This document shows positions 1 to 6,604 of a stretch of 40,940 nucleotides of DNA, piece after piece (the stretch's first letter is position 1; each line of letters opens with the position of its first letter). Below the pieces are notes generated by a model that saw only the letters and a list, made by a program, of their open reading frames with translations, was not told the origin of the DNA and made no database searches. Origin of the DNA: a virus; the IMG/VR virus record IMGVR_UViG_3300025853_000214, positions 1-40,940 of that record; one strand, 5' to 3'. Position numbers and translations under genes: made by a program.

Positions 1-411
1 AATACCCCAAAAAAAGGAGATACAAGAGACTTTTATCTTCATGAAATTATGACAAAAGGAGGCTTTACCTTTACAACTAAAGAAGACGAAGACATTGAAG
101 TTAATGCTCAACATCATGTATTATCTGAGATTACACAAGAATTTGACGGTGAAGATTGGATTGAAGTTGATCGTGAAGGCGAAGAAGATTCCTTCTTTCT
201 TACAGATTATGAAAGAGGCTATAGATTTGAATACGAAGAACTATGCGAATTGTATGATGTTGAGTATGCAGACTATGATTGGAATGGTTATGGTTGTGAC
301 TGGTGCGGTATTGAAGATACTGATACTAAAGAACAAGCATTAGAGAAATGGGAAGCATACAAAAACAAATTCCCATTACTAACATCTAAAGACCAGTTTG
401 AAGAATGCTAA
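1..411 (+). CDS. acidic hypothetical protein, 5' end cut by window edge
   Basis: I do not recognise this protein. An ATG lies at 49, but the same frame stays open back to position 1 and reads like coding sequence (NTPKKGDTRDFYLHEI before the Met), so the gene probably starts outside the window. The visible part is very rich in Asp and Glu and in aromatic residues, has a C-x2-C pair (CDWC) near the middle, and ends in a lysine-containing helix-like stretch. Such small acidic proteins are common in phage early regions and may bind host proteins or mimic DNA, but nothing here shows that. It is the first gene seen of the plus-strand early block, and a small inverted repeat follows its stop. Confidence 0.7.
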   Translation, partial: NTPKKGDTRDFYLHEIMTKGGFTFTTKEDEDIEVNAQHHVLSEITQEFDGEDWIEVDREGEEDSFFLTDYERGYRFEYEELCELYDVEYADYDWNGYGCDWCGIEDTDTKEQALEKWEAYKNKFPLLTSKDQFEEC

Positions 412-420
412 TAAACAGAA

Positions 421-443
421 TGGGTGCGCTGTAAAGACACCCA
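421..443 (+). other. small inverted repeat after the first gene
   Basis: TGGGTG (421-426) can pair with CACCCA (438-443) across an 11-base loop, just after the stop at 411. No T-run follows, so it is a poor intrinsic terminator; it could be an RNA processing or stability hairpin, or chance. The rest of the gap 412-483 shows no gene and no promoter match. Confidence 0.25.
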
Positions 444-483
444 AGCTAACCACATTTACTAATCATTTAATACATTAACTACT

Positions 484-711
484 ATGAAGTACCTTGTTAC
501 TTACACTGCTAACAGCAGTGACGAGCATTGGGTAGATGCAGTCTACCACACAAACAAATTTGAAAGACAGTTCGAGGATAAGATAGATGCCTTGCACTTC
601 TTTGAGGAATGTACAAGTCCTCACAAAGACATTCGTGAACTAGATGAATCAAGTGAAGAAACACTGAAGACATTTATAGACCACGAAGGAACAATTATCT
701 ATTATTACTAA
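484..711 (+). CDS. small hypothetical protein (75 aa)
   Basis: This is an unrecognised 75-residue protein starting at ATG 484. It is acidic, has Tyr/His-rich ends (it finishes in IIYYY) and an aromatic middle. It has no signal peptide, membrane segment or known motif that I can see. The gene sits between two other small early genes on the same strand with an AT-rich leader and no Shine-Dalgarno sequence, as throughout this window. Its beta-rich start (KYLVTYTA) followed by a helical middle suggests a small alpha/beta fold, but this is inference. It is most likely an early accessory protein acting in the host cytoplasm. Confidence 0.65.
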   Translation: MKYLVTYTANSSDEHWVDAVYHTNKFERQFEDKIDALHFFEECTSPHKDIRELDESSEETLKTFIDHEGTIIYYY

Positions 712-731
712 TCATTATTAAACATTTTATC

Positions 732-1322
732 ATGGCAAATTTATTGCACAGTGGAGACCTTAACACTCTAAAGCTAGGTCAAACTTTACTTACAAGATTC
801 AGAAAGATTGAAGGTGGCTTTGTCCAAATGGAATTGGCAGAAGTCAAAGAAGGATCGCGCGGCTTGTCCGCAGCATTCGTATTTAATCAATCTGATAACA
901 GATTTAGTAGAAACTCTGCACGAAGAGCGTGGCAACCTGCTACACCTTCAGACATAGAGAAAACGCTTGGTATCTCAGTTGGAGATGCTGAAGGTTGGGA
1001 AATGGATGATATGGGTAATGAAATACTTACTGTTAACATTCTTAATCCTGTTGCTTCTTTTGAAGGACAAGAGTTCCCATTACGAGTTCAAATCGTAGAA
1101 ACTACTGAACCAACTGAGTGGCAAAGAGCTAATCTTAATACCTCTGCAAAGCGTAAAGGTAAAGATGGAGATTATATTTTGCACAAAGGAGATTACATCT
1201 TCACGCGTTCATCTATAGTATTCAACGAGCCTTCAGATTTGTATTTGGAAGCTGATACAGCACCTGTACAAACTCCTTCTATCCAGAAGGTAGATGTATC
1301 TACAGGAGAGATATTATCATAA
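732..1322 (+). CDS. hypothetical early protein (196 aa)
   Basis: I do not recognise a named family. The protein is soluble, without membrane segments, and appears mostly beta-rich in its middle (alternating hydrophobics around residues 90-125). A basic patch (AKRKGKDGDY) lies near residue 138, and the C-terminal tail ends in DVSTGEILS. A nucleic-acid-binding role is possible from the basic patch and position near replication genes, but that is only inference. The ATG at 732 is the only good start, 20 bases after the previous stop. The gene is closed by a clear intrinsic terminator beginning 14 bases after its TAA, so it probably ends a transcript. Confidence 0.7.
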   Translation: MANLLHSGDLNTLKLGQTLLTRFRKIEGGFVQMELAEVKEGSRGLSAAFVFNQSDNRFSRNSARRAWQPATPSDIEKTLGISVGDAEGWEMDDMGNEILTVNILNPVASFEGQEFPLRVQIVETTEPTEWQRANLNTSAKRKGKDGDYILHKGDYIFTRSSIVFNEPSDLYLEADTAPVQTPSIQKVDVSTGEILS

Positions 1323-1336
1323 TTAACTATATAAAT

Positions 1337-1375
1337 AAAATAGGTATATCATTTGTTTGGTATACCTATTTTTAC
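1337..1375 (+). terminator. intrinsic terminator after the 196-aa gene
   Basis: AAAATAGGTATA (1337-1348) pairs perfectly with TATACCTATTTT (1361-1372) over a 12-base loop, and the 3' arm runs into a short T tract. It lies directly downstream of the stop at 1322. Its loop contains the TTTG of a promoter-like site, so the end of one transcript and the start of the next overlap here. Confidence 0.75.
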
Positions 1376-1383
1376 TATATTTG
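1352..1383 (+). promoter_or_regulatory. Bacteroidota-type promoter (TTTG-N20-TATATTTG)
   Basis: TTTG at 1352-1355 and TATATTTG at 1376-1383 are exactly 20 bases apart. The known Bacteroidota primary sigma factor consensus is TTTG (-33) and TAnnTTTG (-7) with about 19-21 bases between them, so this is a full match. The start of transcription would fall near 1388-1390, leaving a leader of about 40 bases before the ATG at 1432. The match sits in an intergenic gap right after a terminator, where a promoter is expected. Confidence 0.6.
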
Positions 1384-1431
1384 TTAACAATTATAAAGAA
1401 TAAGTTTACATAATTATCTAAATCATTGAAA

Positions 1432-1623
1432 ATGAACACATTAATAACAAAGGCAGGTAAAGTAGTGGCTACTGTATCTGCATCTCACAATGTAACTGTA
1501 ACTGAAAAACAGATTACTATTGACCTATTTACCACGGCTTTACCAAAAACCAAAAAGACTAAAAAACGTGGAAGACCTGCAGGGTCTAAAAACAAAACTA
1601 CTAAGACTGTAAAGACTAAGTAG
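1432..1623 (+). CDS. small basic AT-hook-like protein (63 aa)
   Basis: The C-terminal half is dominated by Lys, Arg and Thr and contains an AT-hook core RGRP at residues 46-49 within KKRGRPAGSKNK. AT-hooks bind the minor groove of AT-rich DNA, which fits this AT-rich genome. The N-terminal 40 residues look beta-rich and could be a small folded domain. I chose ATG 1432 over an in-frame TTG two codons upstream. The gene stands alone between a promoter-like site and an intrinsic terminator, so it is likely expressed as its own short transcript. Roles could be genome organisation or modulation of host transcription; the sequence does not decide. Confidence 0.7.
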   Translation: MNTLITKAGKVVATVSASHNVTVTEKQITIDLFTTALPKTKKTKKRGRPAGSKNKTTKTVKTK

Positions 1624-1658
1624 TTTAAAATTACACACAATTGTTTAAATTGATGATG

Positions 1659-1684
1659 AAGGGGCCTTGTGCCCCTTTGTTGTC
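1659..1684 (+). terminator. intrinsic terminator after the AT-hook gene
   Basis: AAGGGGC (1659-1665) pairs with GCCCCTT (1671-1677) around a 5-base loop CTTGT, followed by a T-rich stretch (TGTTGTCT). It starts 36 bases after the stop of the AT-hook gene and ends before the ATG at 1701. Confidence 0.8.
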
Positions 1685-1700
1685 TCCTAAAACCAATACT

Positions 1701-1931
1701 ATGGGAAAGATGAAAGAATTATATGCAGCAATGCAAGAAGGACATATGGCTACTCTTAGAATAGCTTACGACATAGCAGTTAAGAATGACCAACCTACTT
1801 TTTGGTTTCAAGGACAAGAGATGTCTACTGTATATGCAAAATACTTACTAGAGTTTACAGATACATTCTTAAAAGATTTTACAGATGATAACATTCGTAA
1901 CAAAGACAACGAGTCTCAGCGACTCGTATAA
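1701..1931 (+). CDS. small hypothetical protein upstream of DNA polymerase (76 aa)
   Basis: This is an unrecognised 76-residue, largely helical protein. An upstream in-frame TTG at 1641 would place the start ahead of the terminator hairpin, so ATG 1701 (MGKMKELYAAM) is preferred. The last 47 bases overlap the start of the polymerase gene in another frame, which suggests translational coupling and co-expression. It is acidic toward the C terminus and has aromatic residues in the middle (TFWFQGQEM). A role as a polymerase accessory factor is conceivable from its position only. Confidence 0.65.
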   Translation: MGKMKELYAAMQEGHMATLRIAYDIAVKNDQPTFWFQGQEMSTVYAKYLLEFTDTFLKDFTDDNIRNKDNESQRLV

Positions 1932-3774
1932 ACTAGGTACAATACAAGATGTTGTAGATTACTGTTCAACTAAGACAGTCCTAGGTGTAGATACAGAGAC
2001 AGAGGGCTTTGACTTTACATGTAAAAAGATGATTATGTTTCAGATTGGGGATGAAGATAACCAATTTGTTATAGATACAAGGTTCGTAAGTATAGAACCT
2101 CTAAGAGATATACTTGAAAATAAAGACATCATAAAGATATTTCACAATGCTAAGTTTGACTACAAGTTTATTAAGAAGTGGGCAAACATAGAGTGTGAAG
2201 GAATATACTGCTCGTTTTTAGTAGAACGAATACTATCATGCGGTCGTCACATAGGCTATGGTCTGAAGGATTTGTGTAAGCGATACTTAAATGTAGAGCT
2301 GAACAAAGAAGTAAGAAACCAATTTATAGGCTTATCAGGACAGGCCTATCGTGATGACCAGATAGTTTATGGTGCTAAAGATGTAGAATACTTATGTAAG
2401 ATTAGGTTACTACAGCTACCAAAGATTGAAAAGTTTAAACTACAAGAGGTAGTTGACTTGGAGAATCAGGCTGTACTAGCATTCGCTGATATAGAGTACA
2501 ACGGTATTGATATTGATAAAGATAAGTGGGAAGTGATAGCGAAAGCTAGTGAACAAGAAGCCTTGGCTATGCGTGATGATTTAGATAACTTAGTTTTGGT
2601 TACCGATAAGTTGTCTGATTTTGTGCTAGACTACCTCCAGGGCGACTTGTTTACTCCTACTGAAGAAATACGTAAAGTCGGGGTCAAATGGACTAGCCCT
2701 ACTCAAGTATTGAAAGTATTTAAGAAACTAGTCCCTGAACTTGAAGACGTTAACGGTAAGAAGATGTTTAAGTACAGACGTCAGCATAAGATTATTGATT
2801 TGTATGTTAAGTACAAGGAGAAAATGAAGCTGGCTACTTCTTATGGTAATGACTTCTTTAAATTTATATCTAGTGATGGTAAGATACATACACAATTTAA
2901 TCAAATACTTGACACAGGTCGAGTGGCCAGTAAAAAGCCCAACATGCAACAGATACCTGCTGATAATAAGTTTCGCAATTGTTTTTTGGCTCCTGACGGC
3001 TGGTGTTTTGTTAGCAGTGACTATTCTTCTCAGGAACTAAATGTTATTGCATTTGGTTCTAAAGATCCTGTATGGATAGATGCTCTTGAAAAAGGACAAG
3101 ATTTGCATAGTGTATGTGCTGACCTTGTATATGGACAAGAGTGGATAGACACAGCTGAAGCTGACTGCAGTTATATGAAGAACAAAAGTAAGTGTAAGTG
3201 TCCTAAACATGGCAAGCTACGTACAAATGTTAAGACTATTAACTTTGGACTAGCTTACGGTATGGGCCCACACAAGCTTGCAGACACTCTTGATATTAGT
3301 ATCAAAGAGGCAGAAATATTAATTGATAAATACTTTGCAGCCTTCCCATCTATTGGGGGTTTCTTAGATAAACTAGGCAGCTTTGGTAAAAAGTATGGAT
3401 ACATCAAGACCTTTCCGCCTTACAACAGACGTCGTTGGTTCCCAAATTGGTATCCTCGTATCTATGAAGAGAAAAGTCAAGCATTTGAACTTGGTAGTAT
3501 AGAACGTGCTAGTAAGAACACACCTATACAGGGTGCCTCAGCTGATATGACTAAGCTAGCTTTGATACTTGTAAGAAACTATATTAAAGAAACTAACGCA
3601 CCAGTTAAGATAGTTATGACTGTTCATGACCAGATAGATACAATCTGTAAGATTGACTATGCTGAGACTTGGGTAACAGAGATGACTAGGCTTATGGAAG
3701 AGGCAGCATTAAAAGTAGTAACTAACGGTTTGCTTAAGGCAGACACAAATATTAGTAAATCATGGGAAAAGTAA
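1885..3774 (+). CDS. family A DNA polymerase with 3'-5' exonuclease domain
   Basis: This is the replicative DNA polymerase of the phage, of the Pol I/T7 type, lacking the 5' nuclease domain (supplied by a separate flap endonuclease gene). The N-terminal proofreading domain shows DTE (D36, E38), NAKFD (D92) and the GAKD site (D166). The polymerase domain shows motif A DYSSQELN (D379), motif B with K450 followed by TINFGLAYG, and motif C VHDQ at residues 580-583. Two oddities stand out. Motif C has Gln where Pol I has Glu (HDE). Between motifs A and B, residues 428-442 form a Cys/His cluster (C428, C437, C439, H442) that could bind zinc. ATG 1885 overlaps the previous gene by 47 bases; the next gene starts inside its last codons. 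The length, 629 residues, is normal for phage PolA enzymes. Confidence 0.95.
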   Translation: MITFVTKTTSLSDSYKLGTIQDVVDYCSTKTVLGVDTETEGFDFTCKKMIMFQIGDEDNQFVIDTRFVSIEPLRDILENKDIIKIFHNAKFDYKFIKKWANIECEGIYCSFLVERILSCGRHIGYGLKDLCKRYLNVELNKEVRNQFIGLSGQAYRDDQIVYGAKDVEYLCKIRLLQLPKIEKFKLQEVVDLENQAVLAFADIEYNGIDIDKDKWEVIAKASEQEALAMRDDLDNLVLVTDKLSDFVLDYLQGDLFTPTEEIRKVGVKWTSPTQVLKVFKKLVPELEDVNGKKMFKYRRQHKIIDLYVKYKEKMKLATSYGNDFFKFISSDGKIHTQFNQILDTGRVASKKPNMQQIPADNKFRNCFLAPDGWCFVSSDYSSQELNVIAFGSKDPVWIDALEKGQDLHSVCADLVYGQEWIDTAEADCSYMKNKSKCKCPKHGKLRTNVKTINFGLAYGMGPHKLADTLDISIKEAEILIDKYFAAFPSIGGFLDKLGSFGKKYGYIKTFPPYNRRRWFPNWYPRIYEEKSQAFELGSIERASKNTPIQGASADMTKLALILVRNYIKETNAPVKIVMTVHDQIDTICKIDYAETWVTEMTRLMEEAALKVVTNGLLKADTNISKSWEK

Positions 3775-4211
3775 CAGCTTATAATATAAACAACTTAAAA
3801 CGTTGTCACAGTATACTAAAGCTTATAGCAGAGGTTACAGAAACAAACTACAATGATATAAAAGGCCCTACTAGGCGTCGTGAAGTTGTAGATGCAAGGC
3901 GTATGTTTTGTGTACTTGCACGTAAGACTCTGTATATGCCTTTTGCATCAATAGCTAAGTTTATTAAACGGGACCATTCTACTGCAGTATATTATGTAAA
4001 ACATCATGATAGTCTTATGGAAACAGATATGATGTATAAACATTTTTATGAGTTGTCTGAGTATGCTGTACAAGAAGGTAAAGTTGAAATAACTGAAGAT
4101 GATACAATAGACTACATAGATGCTATTGTAACAGAGAATAAATATTTAAAAACAGAATTAGATGTGTTGCAAAAACAAATATCTAAAATTCACAAAGTAT
4201 TAGAAACATGA
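3762..4211 (+). CDS. free-standing DnaA domain IV-like DNA-binding protein
   Basis: Residues about 38-80 match the C-terminal DNA-binding domain of the replication initiator DnaA: a helical region with VDARRMFCVLAR, then the signature-like KRDHSTAVYYVKH (D71, H72, S73, T74), which in DnaA reads the DnaA box through a helix-turn-helix. There is no AAA+ ATPase domain, so this is not a full initiator. The C-terminal 40 residues look like a short coiled coil suitable for dimerisation. The gene overlaps the end of the polymerase gene by 13 bases. It may mark the phage origin, recruit phage replication proteins, or compete for host DnaA boxes; these roles are inferred. I saw no clear run of DnaA boxes in the window. 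Confidence 0.8.
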   Translation: MGKVTAYNINNLKRCHSILKLIAEVTETNYNDIKGPTRRREVVDARRMFCVLARKTLYMPFASIAKFIKRDHSTAVYYVKHHDSLMETDMMYKHFYELSEYAVQEGKVEITEDDTIDYIDAIVTENKYLKTELDVLQKQISKIHKVLET

Positions 4212-4324
4212 AACCACAAAAACCTAAATATGACTATAACCTAATTGCAATTTTTGTAGGGTTTGTAAGTATGATTGTACTACTTGCAGCAATGATAATT
4301 ATTAACGGATTAAACATAAACTAA
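4208..4324 (+). CDS. tiny single-pass membrane protein (38 aa)
   Basis: This short gene starts with ATGA shared with the stop of the DnaA-like gene and ends in TAATG shared with the start of the next gene, so it is coupled on both sides. The product has a short Lys-rich N terminus (MKPQKPKYDY) followed by about 24 hydrophobic residues (11-34) and a short polar tail: a single membrane helix, N terminus probably inside by the positive-inside rule. The tight fit in the operon is the main evidence that it is real. Its function is unknown; it could tether replication proteins to the membrane or interfere with a host envelope function. It does not look like a typical holin with lysis neighbours. 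Confidence 0.65.
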   Translation: MKPQKPKYDYNLIAIFVGFVSMIVLLAAMIIINGLNIN

Positions 4325-4602
4325 TGGAATTAACTATAGAATTAGATAATGGTTGGCACGTAGTTGTTGACTATGAATACACCGCTCCTGAACCAGCTGT
4401 GCACTATACAAATAATGGAGATCCAGGACATCCTGGTGCAAGAGCTGAAGTTAGAATATTCAACATATGGGCTAACTTAACAGAAAGAAATGGTAAGCTA
4501 GTACAAGTAGATGTTCTTAACTTTTTAGTGGATACAGATCTTGTGGATATAGAATCATTGGAAGAAGATATATTAACTAAACACGAAGGCAGTTATGAAT
4601 AG
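4324..4602 (+). CDS. hypothetical protein (92 aa)
   Basis: This is an unrecognised acidic protein of 92 residues. It starts with alternating hydrophobic/polar residues (ELTIELDNGWHVVVDYEY), suggesting beta strands, then a Pro/Gly-rich loop with NNGDPGHPGARAE, another strand, and a helical acidic C terminus. The start overlaps the previous stop in TAATG, and the end overlaps the following winged-helix gene by 8 bases, so all are expressed together. It has no membrane segment or known motif. Position between DnaA-like and helicase genes suggests a replication-related accessory role, not proven by sequence. Confidence 0.65.
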   Translation: MELTIELDNGWHVVVDYEYTAPEPAVHYTNNGDPGHPGARAEVRIFNIWANLTERNGKLVQVDVLNFLVDTDLVDIESLEEDILTKHEGSYE

Positions 4603-4855
4603 TAAATCAATAGAGTCATACAAAAAGCTGTATGATGAAGGAGTAATTAGTAAAAGACAAGCTCAAGTGTTAAAAGTTTTATCAACTGATTTGAAACAAG
4701 CTACTAATAGAATGATAGCTAAACATCTTGATTGGGATATAAATAGAGTCACTGGTAGAGTTTCTGAGTTACGGGAAAAAGGCTTAGTAGAACATGCCGG
4801 TGACTTTTATGATTCAGCAACAGAGAGAACAGTTAACTTATGGAAATGCAAGTAA
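4595..4855 (+). CDS. winged-helix DNA-binding protein (86 aa)
   Basis: Residues about 18-70 read as a winged helix-turn-helix: a helix (SKRQAQVLKVLST), a second helix (ATNRMIAKHLDW), a recognition helix (DINRVTGRVSELREKG), then a beta wing with LVEHAG and a closing strand. This is the layout of small MarR/ArsR-like and replication-initiator winged helices. It probably binds DNA as a small transcription regulator or as a replication accessory protein. It overlaps the gene before it by 8 bases and ends in TAATG shared with the helicase start. No operator site is obvious nearby. Confidence 0.65.
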   Translation: MNSKSIESYKKLYDEGVISKRQAQVLKVLSTDLKQATNRMIAKHLDWDINRVTGRVSELREKGLVEHAGDFYDSATERTVNLWKCK

Positions 4856-6024
4856 TGTCTAAACTAATTAAAACAAAAGACACAGAGCAAAAGAAAGCTA
4901 TTAATGCTTGGGCTAAGCGTAAGTTTACTGGTACTATCATTGCTGGTACAGGCTTTGGTAAGTCCCGTTGTGGTGTTATTGCAGCTGGGAAAACTTTGGA
5001 TGCTACCGACAATGCTAGAGCAATTGTCTTAGTCCCAACTACACAGCTACAAGCACAGTTTAGAGACGAGTTCTCTAAGTGGGACTATGAGCATGTCTTA
5101 GACAGAGTAGATATAGTTTGCTATGCCTCTGCTTATAAAATAGAGAACGAACACTATGATATAGTTGTTTGTGACGAAGTGCATCTTGGTCTATCACCTG
5201 AGTATCGTAAGTTCTTTGAGAACAATACTTGGAATAGATTATTATGCATGACCGCTACACCCCCAGAAGAGATAGAGTATAGAGATATACTGTACAAGTT
5301 AGCACCTGTGTGCTATCGTATTGATCTGGATAAGTGTGTAGAACTAGGACTAGTATCTCCTTACAAGATTATATGTAAACCTATTGAGCTTACAACTGTA
5401 GAGAAACAAGAGTATGATAAAGCAAACAAGACATTTGTGTATGCTAAATACATACTTGGACAGTTTGATGCATTTGACAGAGCTCGGCATATTATGGGCT
5501 CAGGTAAGCATACCGCTAGTAATCAAGATAAGGCAGCAGCTGCACAGTTCTATCGTGCAATTAGGGCACGTAAAGCTGTAGTAGACCATGCTGATGGTAA
5601 GATTGCAGAGCTACAAAAGATTGTTATCAAGAACATAGGCGAAAAGATACTTGTGTTTGGGGGTAGCAATGAGTTTACTAATAAACTTGCAGATGCTACA
5701 GAGACATTCTCTACTGTATACCATAGTGGTAAGACTAAGAAACAGAAAGAGCAGGCATTGAAAGAGTTTAGATCTGGAGATAAACCTGTACTATGTTCTA
5801 CTAAAGCGCTTAACCAGGGCTTTGATGTAGCGGATGCTACCATGGCTGTAATTTGTGGTTTGACTAGTAAGTCATTAACTATGATACAACGTGTAGGTAG
5901 AATTGTTAGATACCAAGAAGGTAAGATAGGCCAGATATTTATCTTGTATGTCAAAGACAGTCAGGAAGAAAAATGGTTGAAAAGTAGTGTTAAAAATCTA
6001 GATAATGTGACCTGGTTAACTTGA
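4855..6024 (+). CDS. superfamily 2 DEAD/DEAH-type helicase
   Basis: This is an ATP-dependent SF2 helicase/translocase of the UvsW/ResIII type. The motifs appear in order: Walker A GTGFGKS (about residues 31-38), motif Ia-like VPTTQLQAQF, motif II DEVH (107-110), motif III TAT (133-135), a second RecA-like domain with KILVFGGS and STKALNQGFD, and motif VI QRVGRIVR (345-352). Such enzymes remodel branched DNA, R-loops or recombination intermediates during phage replication. I prefer ATG 4855, which shares TAATG with the previous gene, over an in-frame ATG at 4840. It is compact, about 389 residues, without extra nuclease or zinc domains. A 34-base gap follows it. Confidence 0.9.
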   Translation: MSKLIKTKDTEQKKAINAWAKRKFTGTIIAGTGFGKSRCGVIAAGKTLDATDNARAIVLVPTTQLQAQFRDEFSKWDYEHVLDRVDIVCYASAYKIENEHYDIVVCDEVHLGLSPEYRKFFENNTWNRLLCMTATPPEEIEYRDILYKLAPVCYRIDLDKCVELGLVSPYKIICKPIELTTVEKQEYDKANKTFVYAKYILGQFDAFDRARHIMGSGKHTASNQDKAAAAQFYRAIRARKAVVDHADGKIAELQKIVIKNIGEKILVFGGSNEFTNKLADATETFSTVYHSGKTKKQKEQALKEFRSGDKPVLCSTKALNQGFDVADATMAVICGLTSKSLTMIQRVGRIVRYQEGKIGQIFILYVKDSQEEKWLKSSVKNLDNVTWLT

Positions 6025-6058
6025 TAATCAGGCACATTTTTCGTAAATTTATAGAGAT

Positions 6059-6604
6059 ATGCAGATACAAATTGACATAGAATTGCTTATTGAAAATGAC
6101 ATCAGTGCTGATGATTATTTGGCATTGTATGCTATTTATAGGAAAGGATTTAAGACTCTAGAACAATTGAAGATAAATCCTGATTGGGAGAAACTACAAT
6201 CAAAAGGCTTTGTTAAGCTTGGAGATACCCCGGATAAACATATTATTAGGCAAGAGTTTATTGATTTATTTTCTAGTGACTTTGACCAGATGTTTGCTGA
6301 GCTCGTCAGTACTTACCCACTTAAAGTAAGAACTAAAACAGGTAGCTATCGCATCTTACGCGGATCAGATCCTAATCTCAAGACTAATGCTAAAGCAAAG
6401 GCTAGGTATAGTAGAATCGTAGGTACAAAAAGATTTATGCACGAAAAGATTATGCGCCTATTACGAACACAACTTAAGGTAGAACGTAACAACCTTGAGT
6501 ACATGCAACAATTGGAGGTGTGGTTAAATAATCATACTTGGGAAAAATACTTAAATATAGACGAAAATGGAGGAGAAGAAACCAGAATCACACGTCGCCT
6601 CTGA
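6059..6604 (+). CDS. protein upstream of DnaB, possible helicase loader (181 aa)
   Basis: I cannot name the family. The N-terminal 70 residues look like a winged helix: helices around SADDYLALYAIYRKG and TLEQLK, then KGFVKLGDTPD resembling a wing. The C-terminal half is basic and helical, with TKAKARYSRIV-like Lys/Arg content, and ends in LEVWLNNHTWEKYLNI. The gene overlaps the DnaB-type helicase gene by 38 bases and is thus co-translated with it. In many phages the gene just upstream of a DnaB helicase encodes its loader or a replisome organiser, and a DNA-binding head with a basic helical tail fits that. This function is inference from position and shape. Confidence 0.7.
   Translation: MQIQIDIELLIENDISADDYLALYAIYRKGFKTLEQLKINPDWEKLQSKGFVKLGDTPDKHIIRQEFIDLFSSDFDQMFAELVSTYPLKVRTKTGSYRILRGSDPNLKTNAKAKARYSRIVGTKRFMHEKIMRLLRTQLKVERNNLEYMQQLEVWLNNHTWEKYLNIDENGGEETRITRRL

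Noticed and set aside
1641-1700. Upstream TTG start for the 76-aa gene
   Set aside because: The extension would run through the terminator hairpin at 1659-1677 and adds no protein-like sequence; ATG 1701 is preferred.
4208-4324. Holin call for the 38-aa membrane protein
   Set aside because: A single short helix without endolysin or spanin neighbours is not enough to call lysis function.
6020-6051. Promoter before the 181-aa gene (CTTG-N20-TAAATTTA)
   Set aside because: Both boxes deviate from the consensus, and such AT-rich matches are expected by chance; the predicted start would be at or after the ATG.
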